Assembly: GCA_023055425.1 (NCBI GenBank)
Contig: JALGPY010000001.1
Location: 113,689,057 to 113,753,056 of the forward strand
Reading direction: 5' to 3'
DNA: 64,000 bases
From: Linanthus parryae
Lineage: Eukaryota > Streptophyta > Magnoliopsida > Ericales > Polemoniaceae
Shown: positions 43,811-55,909 of the stretch, one piece after another
Numbering within the stretch: the stretch's first letter is position 1
How the letters are laid out: each line of letters begins with the position of its first letter
The notes under the pieces: model-generated
What the model was told of the DNA's origin: nothing
The model's database searches: none
The model's input: the letters and a program-made list of their open reading frames with translations, nothing else
Position numbers and translations under genes: made by a program

Positions 43811-45014
43811 TGTAGGAATAACTACATGATCAATACTCTGGAGGGGGGGGGGGTTGAATAGAGTATGACAACTTTTGCAACTTTAGCTAAAGAGTTGTTT
43901 CAAAGATGTTTGTGAAGTGCAGCAAGTATTTCAAGGCCTTGAAATGAGTTTCAAGTCCTTGGAATCAAAACAGAAAGTAAAGAGAAAGCCGATAGTGAAC
44001 AGAAACCTGTTTTGAGCAGTGTATGAGCAAAGTAAAAAGCAGTAAAGTAAATGCAAGAGACACAGTGATTTATAGAATTCAGTTCACTTGGACCTACGTC
44101 TCTACCTCAGGGACTTAATCACTGCAGGATTTTCAACTCAATTCTTATTAATCAAAAGCTAAGCCCTAGATCTCAAGCACAGAGAGATGCCTTACTCTGT
44201 TACAGCTTGTGGTTCTCACTAACCTATCTAGTACCTGCTCTAATTAACTGATTAACTAAGAATTCTCTATTTTTCACCTTGAACAATCCACAAGAATAAG
44301 AACTAAAAGTATTATCTAAATGATATACAAATGATGATCAGAAGAGAAGAACACTGAGAACTAAGTCTTCAGTTAGAATGCAGTGTTCTTCAGAAGATTT
44401 GATTGAGTGATGTAGATCTGCTTCTTGGTTGCTTGTAAATCCTCTATAGTGTTTGAATGTCTCTGTGTATTGTGCTCTGTTTTCCCCCGGAATTCTTCAT
44501 CAATTACCTCTTTTAAGAAGCCTGTTGAATTGATAATCTTCAAGATCTTCTCAACAAACTTTCCTAAAAAGCAGCTTCAAATCTGGACTCTTCTAACAGC
44601 TCTTCCAACGGCTAGTTGCTCAGTATCTTCAAATATACTGTCTTTGCTCTTGTTTAGAAGTTAGTTAGGAAGGTCCAGATCAGATTAAACCAACACAGAA
44701 TCAAATCAACAGCTCAGTTTCCTTTTCTGCAACATTCAGTTTAGGAACTAGTTCCTGCAAAATAGGCAAAGGTATATTCCTTCAAAACTTAGTCAAACAG
44801 ATAGATTAATTATATTTAGAGTAGTGGAATAATTTTTCTTTCATCATCAAGTAACATATAATCAGTCATAGGAAATCAGGAGTTGGAATGAAATCAAAAG
44901 CTCCCCATTTGTTCATGCTGTATTCTGCAGTGCTTGTTTCATACCCTTGAAAGAAGTTTCAAGGCCTTGAAGCAGACAAGCTGTTTCAAGCCTTTGAAAC
45001 AGGCTGAACTTACA
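43811..45014 (-). repeat. 3' LTR of a SIRE-type copia element
   Basis: 1204 bp. On the minus strand it begins at 45014 with TGTAAGTTCAGCCTG and ends at 43811 with GTTATTCCTACA. The polypurine tract CATCAAGGGGGAGAT lies just upstream (45015-45030 region). The phrase 'caaggccttgaaa' is repeated many times within the LTR. The C-run near 43850, then 'ttcaacccc', is typical near the end of such LTRs. Confidence 0.87.
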
Positions 45015-45405
45015 ATCTCCCCCTTGATGAAAGACAAAACCAAAATCTTTTTAGGGACTGATTTTCTGTAAAAAAATATTCATTAGAGCATAGCAGAAAT
45101 CAATGACAGTAAACTGTAACACAAGATATTCAAGCAATCCAACTTATTAGCAACAAAACAGTAGCAATGTCCAGCAAACCCTATTGATCTAAACCAGATC
45201 TCTTATCCAGATAAAAAAATACTAAAAGTCAACGAATAAACACCCTAAGTTTCTCCCCTTTTTTTTACTTCCATAAAAAATAATGAGAAAATGTTGGATC
45301 AAAGTTTTGGAAAACTTGAGGAAAAAAGTTTTGAAAAGACAGAAATTTTCAAGACTTTGAAAATAAATTCAAGGCCTTGAATACGATAGAAAGAAGATGA
45401 AATAA

Positions 45406-47212
45406 TTAAGGTGTTAAGTCTCCATCTCCCTTTGGCTCAACATCGTCTTCTCTACTATCTTCTTCATCATCATCATGATCTTGTTGTTCTTCCAGAGCAG
45501 CCTTATCAGCAGCACCTGAATCCATATCATCTTCAAAAATGTTTGCATCAGTCAGTATGTCTGGAATGTTGGTTTTCTTCTTTTTCTTCTTAGCATCCTT
45601 GAGCAAAATCCCTGAGTCTGGACTTTCAGCATCAGCTTGTTCTTGATCTTCATCTCCATTTTCTTGAACTACCTTTTTCCCTTTGTCCACCACCCCTGTA
45701 TCCTCATCATGAGTTGTATGCTCACTGAACAAATCTCTGGTTGAACCTTCTGCATCCTTCTTTAGTCCTTCTCTAGCCTGAGACACTTCTTCTTCCACAT
45801 TAAGTACATTGATACTCTTGAAGATGCTTTCAACCATATACTTTACTTGCTTGAATTCAGTGCCAAACTCATGCTGGTTTTCCTTCAGATCATCCATATC
45901 TTTATCGAGAATTTCAAGTCGTTGAACCACCATGGAAAGGTATTGAGGTTGAGATGGTAGGTTTGAAGGAGGGGTTAAGGCCTTGGGTTTAGGAAAATTC
46001 TTGGATTGCAACTCCTTCTCAGACAGATCAAAATACAACTTCCATATCCCATCACTGGTTTTCACAACACCAATTCTATTAAATTCTTTCTCATAAAGAA
46101 TTCCAAAACCAGTGGTAATGGGTTCTTCTTTGTTGGTAGGAAGGTCAAGGTGAAGAAAGAATGCAGAAAGCAGATTAGCATAAGGCAAAGGGTGCTTTCT
46201 TTCTTTGGTCTGGGAGTAGAGCATGTGTTCCGTCACAATTGTTGGAAGATCAATCTCATATCCATGCATGATCAAGTACATCAAATAAAACACCATGTCA
46301 GTGATAAGCTCTTTTGAATTCTCCCTAGGCACTACACACCTCATCAGGATGGTAAACAAAACTTTGGCTTTAACAGTTAGCACAAAGTGTGTTAAATGTT
46401 TAGAGGAGGTAGAGACATTAGGTAAAAAGAATTCTTCCCTAGCCAGTTTCAATGCTTCAAACTTGTTTGGATAGTTTCAGTGTTATATCTCTTGGGACAG
46501 CCTAGAACATTGGCAACTCTAAGTGATCTAACTCCATTAAAATTCCAGCAACTTTAGATTGAATCACCAAGTTAACAATTTTTTTGAGTTGATTCGTGTT
46601 CAGATAGAAAAGCCTAGTAAGCATAGGATAGGCCACTTCAGGAGGGTTTAAGATTTTCCAAAGAGAGCTTTTCTTCAGCCTCCTAACACACTCCAGATTA
46701 ATGGTTTTCAACATGTTAACACTAACAATGCTACAATAGGCTACTGGTCTAGAAGAAAAACCATCTAACCATTGTCCTCTAGCATTTTGAGAAATAAACC
46801 ACTTGGTTGAAATAACAGCTTTCTTAGCAGGGGACTGAGGTTTTTTTGAATAGATCGGCAGTTCTTTGCCAGTGCTTTTCTCTTGTTCATCCTCTGCAAC
46901 TCTTCATTTTCCCTTTTCAGCAATTGTAGGCTTCTTCTTCTTTAACTTATTTCGATTAGCGACTTGTTCCTCTTACTGTTTCTCAGGAGCAGACTGATCT
47001 GCCTTCTTCTTCTTCTTGCTAAAAGTTGGTGTCATATCTTTCTTACTTTTCTTCTTTGGAGGAGAAGGAGTCTTTTCGTCAGTTGGAGTTCTGGAACTAG
47101 AGTCACCATTGTTGGTTTGAATCACATCTTCTGCAGTCTTCCTCTTCTTTTCTGAAACCACATTTGAACCTCCAGCCATCTTGATTATTTGGGATTCTCT
47201 TCTTGTGCTCAT
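45406..47212 (-). pseudogene. extra ORF downstream of pol (plant transposon-protein type), broken
   Basis: A third ORF between RNase H and the 3' LTR, on the pol strand, where SIRE-like elements often carry an additional (env-like) ORF. 47212-46973 is a Lys/Arg-rich start (KKKSKKDMTPTFSKKKKK). The same frame, with stops, reaches 46714-46502 (LTRLFYLNTNQLKKIVNLVI). After a frameshift, 46452-45406 gives 348 residues: LTHFVLTVKAKVLFTILMRC, a predicted coiled coil (QRLEILDKDMDDLKENQHEF) and a very acidic tail. The middle resembles the domain often labelled 'putative plant transposon protein'. I see no signal peptide or clear membrane segment, so an envelope role is not supported. Confidence 0.65.
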
Positions 47213-47755
47213 TAGGGTATAAGGGTGAAAAATAGATAGGCGGGAGTGATACGTAGAATAGAGAGAGAGAAGATAAATACTAAAGAGTTTGAGTTAGATA
47301 AGGAAACATAAACATTTCCAAATCTCTTTAAGATCTTTGCAGTTAGAATGAAATTCAAAATTGTGTGTGTGACGTAGAAAAGGAAATACAATAATACTTG
47401 TTTATACGAAAATAAAATTTAAAAGGTAAATATATTGAGAAATTATCTACTGAGATACCACCCAATATTGGAATATCTAATTTTTGACTAAATAGCATAC
47501 AGACTTATTTTCAAGGCTTTGGAAAGACATTCAAGACCTTGAAAAGCTATACTGCTGAAACAAGTAACATCAAGCCTTTGAAAATCAGTTCAAAACTTTG
47601 AAAAACATAATACTTTACCTGAAACTTGCCTGATACTCCCCCTAAACCAATGCTTCCTTATTAAGCATACCCAACTCTAATATGAGGGATGTAAATATTT
47701 TTTCAGGCAATAGTTCAGTGAAGATATCTGCCAGTTGTTTGTTAGTAGAAACAAA

Positions 47756-48110
47756 TTAAAGAACAACATCACCTTCCTCAACATGATCTCTGATGAAATG
47801 GTGTCTAACATCTATGTGATTGGTTCTTGAATGCTGAACTGGATTCTTTGTAATTGAAATAGCAGTGGCATTGTCACATTTGATAGATATTTCTTTGAAA
47901 TCAAATCCAAGATTCCTCATTTTTTGAGCAATCCAGATCACTTGTGAACAACATGCTCTAGCTGCTATATATTCAGCTTCATCTGTTGATAATGCCACAG
48001 AGTTTCGTTTCTTTGAATGCTTGCTGATTAGGGATGAACCAAGTAATTGGAAATACCCTGAAGTGCTCTTTCTGTCAACTTCATATCCTGCAAAGTTAGC
48101 ATATGAATAT
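47756..48110 (-). pseudogene. SIRE-type RNase H, truncated
   Basis: In frame, the minus strand reads YANFAGYEVDRKSTSGYFQL, then NSVALSTDEAEYIAARACCS, then IKCDNATAISITKNPVQHS and HHFIRDHVEEGDVVL. This is the copia RNase H with Asp-Glu-Asp positions visible. The part upstream of the domain is replaced by LTR sequence of another element. Confidence 0.88.
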
Positions 48111-48116
48111 GGAGAT

Positions 48117-48146
48117 ATTGATGTTATGTGCTTGCATAACATCAAT
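48117..48146. repeat. 12-bp perfect inverted repeat at the SIRE/copia junction
   Basis: The arms ATTGATGTTATG (48117-48128) and CATAACATCAAT (48135-48146) are separated by TGCTTG. The same phrase recurs once more at about 48214-48232 in its normal LTR place. So a short LTR piece seems to have been copied twice at the break, once inverted. Confidence 0.8.
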
Positions 48147-51100
48147 GGACCACTCGAGGGATGGTGCTTAAAGGAATGGCTGGCCAGAATCAGATAAATC
48201 AATATTGAGATATTGATGTTATGTGCTTGCATAAGCATATTCCCAGGATCGAGAAACTGTTGATTGGATATACGAGTGTGACTATTATGTCTTGTGTCCA
48301 ACCCGGATATGGAGACAAAGGGATAACACAATATGTGATTATTGGGCACAAGGTTTGACGGGATCACTGACTTATTTCTATTAGTTGGGTTGCATGGATG
48401 TGTTGCTAGACACCGCTCCATGTTAGTAATAAGTTACTACCAACTAAGTAGAAACCTATGGGGTCACACACCGGATGAATTAAATTGGATATTGGTATTA
48501 ATTAGTTGGACTAATTAATAAAAGGATCATAACGCAACCACAAGCAAACTTAGTAGGACTAATTTGTAAGTGGGCTAATCCATGTAATGACATGATTAGT
48601 ATTGGGGCCATTATATAGTTAATAAAGAGTTATGACTATATAAAGGATCTCTAGCTTGTTATTTCTCTAAGTGAGTCATTATTGAGAGAATATAACAAAG
48701 CAAGAGAGAGAAAGACAAAGGAAGAAGGTCATCCGCCCCTTGCCCGTCCGCCCCTCTCACGCCGTCGGCCACAAGACACGGTTTGGTGCCTCGTTTTGCA
48801 TGATCATCCTCCTCCTTCTTCCTTTGCTAGCACATCGCGGTGAGAAGGAATCCAATCAAGAATCCAAGGTGTGGATATTCATAGAGACGAAGACACTATT
48901 CTTCGTGTGATCTCCCAAACTAAGGTACACATCTTCTATGCCCTTATCATATTATGGTGGCTTGTCCTGTGATACTTGGTGGGATTTGAACAGGATAATT
49001 TTGTTATTCCGCTGCGTAACCTGCATAAAAACTCAACACCGTATCTTTTATTTTGGGATTGCCCAACCCAAATAAGTAGACCAGTTGATATGGATCAACA
49101 AAAAAATTAAAATTAAAATAAAATCCCTCAAATTTAATATTGTGTTTTTTCCTTCTCGTTACTTAAACACTCGTCATGATCATATCTTATCAAACTCAGG
49201 CTTGCCAAAGCAAGGCGACTTGATTCATCATGATATGGCTCGATGGCACACGCTGGTAATGTGAAATTGCTAAAGTAAGAGGTTGAACGCAACTAGACTA
49301 CTTCAATTGATTGAAAGCTTAGAGACAAACAATTGAGATTATCTACGGGATAGATAAATAAGGAGTTATTTTTCCAATTGAATCAAGAGTTTCATAGGAT
49401 GCAATTGGAAATAGTTCTTACCTAAATAATTGATTTTGGGTGACTTGCCAAAGCGGAAGTGAAATATGGATCTTGGCCCGCTAGAAAAATATAATGATAT
49501 TTTCCTCATTAATATGGAGGGTTTAATCCGAAAAAAATAGTGGGAGCTATATTTAATAATCTATCCATTATTAAATTTTTACAAAATACTAAAACTTGAA
49601 TATTTCTCATTTTGTAGAATTCTCGAATTCATCACAATCTCTACGATCGGTCCTTGAGAAGGACAAGCTTTCTAAAACAAACTTTCTAGACTGGTATTGG
49701 AACTTGAGAACCGTTCTCAAGTAAGAGAAGAAAATATACATTCTAGAAGAGCAAGTTCCTGAGGGTCCAAAAAATAATTTTGCAGCAGCCTTAAAGGCAT
49801 ATCAGAAGATCGTTGACGATGCTACTGATGTGGCCTGCCTCATGCTTTGCACGATGAACTCTGAGCTCTAAAAGTAACATGAGAACATGGCTGCGTTTGA
49901 TATGATCATACACTTGAAGCAGCTCTTTCAAGAGCAGACAATGGTTGAGCGGTATGAAGTTTCCAAGGCATTGTTCAAATGTCATATGTCAGAGGGGAAC
50001 CCTCTGGGACCTCATGTATTACGCATGATCGGGTACTTGGAGATCTCATACGCCTAGGGTTTCCAATTGGCCAAGAGTAGGCCACTGATCTCATATTGTA
50101 ACCGTTGCCTGATAATTATGGACAGTTCATTATGAACTATAACATGAATAAGATCAACATGCCTCTGATAGATTTACTCAATATGTTGAGGACAACTGAA
50201 CAAAGCATCAACAAGAGAAAGGCTAAGGCCATACTGATGGTGAACAAAGTAAAAGGCAAGCGAGTTGCCTCTACCTACAAAGGGAAAGGCAAATCAGTTG
50301 AAAAATCCAAGGAAGTTTCCCTTCAACCTGCTGGTGGCGTTGCCAAGGGCGTGACTAAGAGTGAGTGTCACTAATGCAGTCAGCCTGGACACTGGTAGAG
50401 GAACTGCCCAAAGTATCTGGAGGATAAAAGGCTTGGAATAGTGATTCCACCACCACCAGGTATTTTTGTGATAGATGTCAATTTAACTTACTCTTCATCT
50501 TGGGTATTAAATACTGCATGTGGATCTCACATTTTTCGAAATGTGCAAGATGTCAAGAAAAGTAGAATATTGGCTAAAGGGGAGATAGACATGCGAGTAG
50601 GGAATGGAGCAAAGGTTGCTGCATTGGCCGTTGGCGTGCTCGAGCTATCTTTTCCTTCATGATTAGTTTTAGAATTAGATAATTGCTATTTTGCGTCTGC
50701 TATGAGCAGAAATATTATTTCCATTTCTTGTTTGGACGAGAAATGTTTTACAATTTCAATAAAGGACATATGTTGCTCCATTTATTTTGATAGTATGCAC
50801 TATTGTAGTGCACAATTATCTAATGGATTGTATATCCTTGATCTAAATAATCATGTCAATAACATAAATACTAAGGGAAATAAAACTAATGATTTAAATC
50901 CTACTTACTTGTGGCAATGTCGTTTAGGCCATATAAACGAGAAACACATCTCTAGAATCCATATGGATGGATTACTAGACTCATTTGATTATGAATCATA
51001 TGAGACATGTGAATCTTGTTTATTAGGAAAAATTACAAAGTCCCCTTTCAATAAGAAAGGAGTGAGGACTAGTGAGCAATTGGATCTCGTGCATACTGAT

Positions 51101-52345
51101 GTATGTGGGCAATATGCCACGCCTGCCAGGGGTGGTTATCTTTATTTCATTACATTTACATATGATTTCAGTAGATATGGATTTTTATACCTTATGAACA
51201 CCAAAATACGAATCCTTTGAAAAGTTCAAAGAATTCAAGATGAAGTAGAGAAGCAACTTGGCAAGAGTATTAAGGCTCTACGATCGGATCGTGGAGGAGA
51301 ATACTTAAGCCAAGAGCTTGACGACTATCTTAGAGAGTGTGTGATCTTGTCCCAGCTCACTCCACGCGGAATGCCACAATGGAGTGGCGTGTCTGATAGG
51401 AGGAATCAAACTTTGTTGGACATGGTTTGATCTATGATGTGTCAAAAAGATCTTCCGTTATCTTTTTGGAGGACGCTCTATTATGTGCATCTTTTACCCT
51501 TAACCGTGTTCCATCTAAATCAGTCATGAAGACTCCATATGATATGTGGAGTGGGAGGCGTCCCACACTGTAGTTCATGAAGATTTGGGGCTGCGATGTG
51601 TATGTAAAACGTTTACAAACAGAGAAGCTCGGGTCCAAGTCGGATAAGTGTAAGTTTGTGGGATACCCTAAGGAAACAAAAGGGTATTATTTCTACAATC
51701 CTATCGAGAACAAAGTGTTTGTTGCTCAGATCGGCGTGTTCCTAGAAAGAGAATTTGTCTCTAAAGGAGCAAGTGGGAGGACAGTAGAACTTGAAGAAAT
51801 TCAAGAACCACAAACCACTGATCCTACTATGGAACATGAATAGGATCCACAAGATGTTGTGGAAGAAGCTGTTCAGGTAACACAAGAACTTCGTAGATCG
51901 AGTAGAGTGCGCCAGGAGCCAGAGAGGTATGGACTTCTCGTGATTGAGCGTGGTGACACGTTGCTCATAGATGATGAGTCTACTACCTATAGAGATGCCA
52001 TGAAAGGTCCGGACACTCAAAAGTGGCATGAAGCCATGAGATCCGAGATGGAATCCATGTATACCAACAAAGTGTGGACTTTGGTGGAACCACCCAAAGG
52101 GGCTCGACCCATAGGGTGCAAGTGGGTCTTCAAGAAGAAGACCGAAATGGATGGCAATGTGATTGCCTATAAGTGCTGATTGGTGGAAAAATGATCCAAA
52201 CAGATTCATGGTATTGACTATGATGAAACCTTTTCTCAAGTCGCAATGACCAAATCCATTCGAGTCTTACTTGCAATTGCAACTTATCACGATTATGAGA
52301 TTTGGCAGATGTATGTAAAAACATAGTTTCTGTATGGAAACCTCC
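48147..52345 (+). mobile_element. copia copy C: partial LTR, leader and gag-pol relic
   Basis: The sequence from about 48160 to 49030 matches the second half of the copia LTR (compare 42455-43330, for example 'cccaggatcgagaaact'). A leader follows up to 49620, then gag, protease, integrase and the start of RT, all plus strand. The LTR lacks its first part and a clear tRNA-Met primer site. RT stops abruptly at 52341-52346, where LINE sequence begins. It belongs to the same family as copies A and B. Confidence 0.85.
49620..52345 (+). pseudogene. copia gag-pol of copy C, broken and truncated in RT
   Basis: Gag pieces run from about 49650 (FLDWYWNLRTVL-like, with stops) to 50374 (YGQFIMNYNMNKINMPLIDL). 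The zinc knuckle near 50365-50410 has two stop codons. Protease lies near 50441-50662 (WVLNTACGSHI; compare the usual LDTGCGSHI, where Asp is catalytic). Pre-integrase is at 50702-51220 (LWQCRLGHINEKHISRIHMD, ETCESCLLGKITKSPF). The integrase core is at 51120-51380 and its C-terminal part at 51577-51843. RT begins at 51859-52179 (ELRRSSRVRQEPERYGLLVI, RPIGCKWVFKKKTEMDGN) and ends in VKT-stop-FLYGNL. Frameshifts and stops make it inactive. Confidence 0.88.
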
Positions 52346-54065
52346 TTTCTTCTCTTTATTTCTGGTCTTGATCGAATGGATTACCTCAAACGAGGTGAGG
52401 ATATTGTTTGAAATTAATCTGACTGGGACAAAGGCTGATTGGTTTTCATCGATTAATTTTCCCAAAACTTTTTTGAGTTTGTTAGCAATTGCTTTTGCTA
52501 CTATTTTGTAGACAACATAGCATAGACTGATTGGTCGGAAATCGACCGGCTTTCGGGGCTGTTTTGTTTTTGGGATCAGAGCTATGATAGTGTCATTTAG
52601 TTCACCGAATTCCTCTCCGCTGTTGAGAATGCTCAGGAATTTCTTTGTCGCTTCTTCACCAACTGTGCGCCAAAACTGTTAAAAAACACCGGCTGAGAAC
52701 CGTCTTTTCCTAGCGCTTTGTTCGGGACCATTTGAAAAAGCGCTTCCTTTATTTCATGTGGGGTATAATAAGCCTCCATTAGTTGAATGTCCTCCCCCTC
52801 AAGAGTGGTGGCTATGCTTGATACCATCTGCTCGATGTCATGCATGTTCGGGTTACTGGACTTAAAAATGGCATTAAAATGCCTCTCCAAACACCCCGTG
52901 ATTTTGTCCTTTACTGTTGTCCAGTTGCCATTCTCTATCTCAATTCCCCCATGATATTCCTCGCCCTTCGCACCGTCGCCCTTCGGTGAAAAAACTTGGC
53001 ATTCCTGTCTTCATGCCGTAACCAATCCGATTTCGCTCTTTGTTTCCACATAAGTTCCTCTCGCCGAAGCACCTCTTCGTATAAATGTGCAATTTCTCTC
53101 TTCTCTTTTATGACTTCCCCTGTTTGCGCTTCATTTTCGAGTTGTTCCATCCTTCTCCTCAACAATTGCACTTGTCTTTTAACACTGCCAACGTTATTTT
53201 GCTCCAAACCTTACAACGGGTTCCTAGCTCAAGCAGCCTATGCTGCAGATTTACACCTCCCCTGCTGTGATGCCATGAATTCATAATACCTCCTCGAAGC
53301 CTTCATGGGACCGCCACATGTTTTCATAATGGAATCTTCGACTTTTGATTCGACAAGCCATCTCATTGTTCCATTCTAGCTGTATAGGTCGATGGTCCGA
53401 TCTTAGACCCGTATGATGAGTAAGCCTCACTCTTCTAAGTCTGTCCAACCATTCAAAATTTGCCACAACTCGATCTAGTCGTTTCCTCACAATCGTCTCC
53501 TCCTCCTGATTGTTTGACCAAGTATATCTTGGCCCTACATAGCCCAGGTCTAGAAGGCCAACCTCCTGTAATGCTCTATTGAATTCCTCCATCTGGTCGT
53601 AAGGCCGTTGACTGCCCCCCTCCTTTTTTCAGAACTTGACTTTGTCTCATTGAAGTCTCCACAAACGCACCATGTCGTTCCCGGTGCCGGTGCTAGTCTG
53701 CGAATTAATTCCCAAGAGTTGTGTCGCTGTTCTGTTACTGGGTCTCCATAGAAACCCGTTATTTTCCAATCTGCAAAGCCTTTGTCTTCTACAAATGCAT
53801 CAATAAAGTAATCAGAAAAACGACGTAGCTTAATTTTTACCTTGGTATCCCAAAGCAGTGCTAGTCCTCCTTTACTTTCGATAGCATCCTAAAAAATCCC
53901 GCTTGCATACCCTAACTTTGTCGCCACCTTCTCCATATCGTACGGAGTGAGTTTAGTCTCCATCATGAAAACTATGTTTGGGGATAGGAGCCTCACCTGC
54001 TCCCTCAATGCTCGGACCGCACGGGGATTCCCCAAGCCCCTTACGTTCCAACTTAGGAGACTCAT
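52346..54065 (-). pseudogene. LINE ORF2: endonuclease and partial reverse transcriptase
   Basis: The start MSLLSWNVRGLGNPRAVRAL (54065) opens the AP-type endonuclease, with METKL supplying its catalytic Glu. 53592-53281 gives YVGPRYTWSNNQ, RLDRVVANFEW and LRSDHRPIQLEW (the SDH motif). 53207-52935 is the linker (WLRHEDRNAKFFHRRATVRR). From 52890 to 52346 the RT begins: ALFQMVPNKALGKDGSQPVF, then in other frames DFRPISLCYVVYKI and LIDENQSAFVPVRLISNNIL, ending KTRNKEKKGG. The YADD active-site part of RT is absent. Several frameshifts occur, for example near 52680 and 53890. Confidence 0.87.
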
Positions 54066-54273
54066 GTGCTCGGCGGTTCTGCTTAGCAGAAACCGCCGTT
54101 GTTGCATCATTAGTTTTAGTCGAGCTTTCATCAACCGTGTTTTTTATGTGAAGGGCCTCTAAAAGTTTGTTCTCCAATTTTATAGCTCTGGACTTATTGT
54201 TCCCCTTGGAATTGGTTTCATGATTAGGAGGTGGGGAGAAGTTCTCCCCCACTTTACGTTTCGGAGACATGGG

Positions 54274-55501
54274 TCATTTGTTCCTTTCTTTCGCCTGTCT
54301 AGCTGCTGACTTCCAGTCAAAACTGGTGCCCAACTTCACTGGTTGAAGGTTCGGCATCCCCGCTCCCTCCTTCGGTTTGCAAGACGTCTCCATTTGTTTT
54401 ATTATATTCCCTACTCCATTAGTCTCCTCCTGTATTTGATTGTTTGGCTCCTTTAGGGTCCCCTTCGTGACTGCTTCAACACCAACTTTGTTTTGCGATC
54501 TATTATCCCCTTCTCCACACTTTGTGCCCCTGAGCATCTGCTTGGACTTTCCATACAGTCGCTTGTATTTCGTTTTCTTCCTGGTGATCAGTAACTTCCA
54601 CATCCACCGCTTGTCTAGCTGTGCCACTAGATGGTTGGGTGTCCTCTTCCATATCTTTTGGCTCCTGGTTTGGGTTTGTGTTTGTGCTCGATTTCTTTTG
54701 GTGGCTCTGCTGAGTATTTCCTCCCTTGTATCCTCCGTTTCGATTAGGTGGCTCTCTCATCTTTGGCGCAGGCTGGTAAAGCAACCAGCTATCGTACCCG
54801 GGTTCCTCCCCTTCATCAAGCAACTTTTGCCTCAGCATGCGTTCACTTGAGTCGTGGCTCACTTTCCCACACCAACAACATAGCTTTGGAACACGTTCAT
54901 ATCGGAAATCTAGCCACACCCTCTCCCCCAGCATCTTCCCGTAAACTCCCCTTCTCAAAGGTCACTGGCTTGGAATTCTTGTTCAGACCCTAACATATGG
55001 CGTTGGAGCATCGTAATAGATTTTTGGATCCGACAATAGAATCTCTCCAATAGCTTTAACTGCCCTTTTCCTAGCTTCCTCGTTAACCATTTGGACGGGT
55101 AGGCTTAACACTTGGATCCAAACGTCCATCGTGTCGAAGCTTATGGAGTCCACTTCTATGCCCAGTTTCCACTCCTTCAGCAGCAACAGTTGGCCCTCAA
55201 AATTCCATGGCCCACCTCCTTTCACACGATTCATACAAGCTTCTGAAGGAAAACGGAAAATAAAGGTGTTGTGACGAATCTCAAATACCTGGGTTTTTGC
55301 TCATTCTATCCAGATTCACTGAAAGAGCATGATCATTGCCTCCCCGTTAATCCTTGTCCCTCCGATGAACTTTCCGATAAGACAGTTCGTAAATTCTTTT
55401 GCGGATCTCTCACAAAACTCATCGTCGAATACTGCTTCGGTCTCTTCCTCCTCTTCCGTTAGCTTCCAGTCGTGCAGTTTGTCCGCCAAGTCTCTCGCCA
55501 T
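54274..55501 (-). pseudogene. LINE ORF1, zinc-knuckle nucleic-acid-binding protein
   Basis: The start MARDLADKLHDWKLTEEEEE at 55501 is typical of plant L1 ORF1. The DUF4283-like domain spans 55400-55000 (GGPWNFEGQLLLLKEWKLGI, TMDVWIQVLSLPVQMVNEEA). The knuckle near 54880 (PKLCCWCGKVSHDSSERML) has Cys-Cys-His but lacks its last Cys. The C-terminal part is low-complexity and charged. ORF1 binds element RNA. Frame changes near 55280, 54975 and 54600 break it. Confidence 0.83.
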
Positions 55502-55598
55502 GGTTTTGAAAACGTCAAAATGTTCAGTTCACCGGCACCCAATGCCGCCGGCGCTATTTGGGTTTTTTAGGTTTTCTAGGGTTTCTTTCTCTCGTTAG

Positions 55599-55909
55599 AG
55601 GAAATTATCGATAATCATATGGGATTTTAGAACTTTATTGAATGATGAAGATGATAATATCACACATCACCATTGACGGCCTCCTCATTTTCCTTTTATT
55701 CGTCTATTGCCCCACGTCAGTTCAAGCTTTTCACTCGAGCCCTTCCGCCATTTAAATATCCCCCGGAGCATTCTAAACTCTTCTTTAACTTCTTTCTCTC
55801 GCTCCCAATTCCAGACTCTTCTCTCTCTCACCACCACGCTACATTTGATCACGGAACCGACGGCAACCCATTTCTGTGCCGGAACCGTCTCCCAACTCCC
55901 AACTTAGTA
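55599..55909 (+). promoter_or_regulatory. promoter and leader of the carrier gene
   Basis: About 310 bases separate the LINE 5' end from the carrier ATG. A TATA-like ATTTAAATATCC lies at about 55751-55762. A CT-rich leader follows (ctcttctctctctcaccacc, about 55816-55835). The LINE lies head-to-head with this promoter. Confidence 0.5.

Larger units (their letters stand above)
45015..48110 (-). mobile_element. 3' half of the SIRE-type element, truncated
   Basis: The internal DNA upstream of the 3' LTR holds RNase H (48110-47756) and, between it and the LTR, an extra same-strand ORF (47212-45406). RT, integrase, gag and the 5' LTR are missing. The break at about 48110 adjoins an inverted repeat and then copia copy C. 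Confidence 0.85.
52346..55598 (-). mobile_element. L1-type LINE, 3' part lost
   Basis: It has plant L1 order on the minus strand: a 5' UTR (about 55598-55502), ORF1 (55501-54274), then ORF2 with endonuclease (54065-53281), linker and RT N-terminal region (53207-52346). The 3' part of RT, the zinc domain, the 3' UTR and the tail are missing. A normal 5'-truncated LINE loses the other end, so the 3' loss came from later deletion. Junction with copia copy C at 52341-52346 (CCTCCT shared). Confidence 0.87.
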
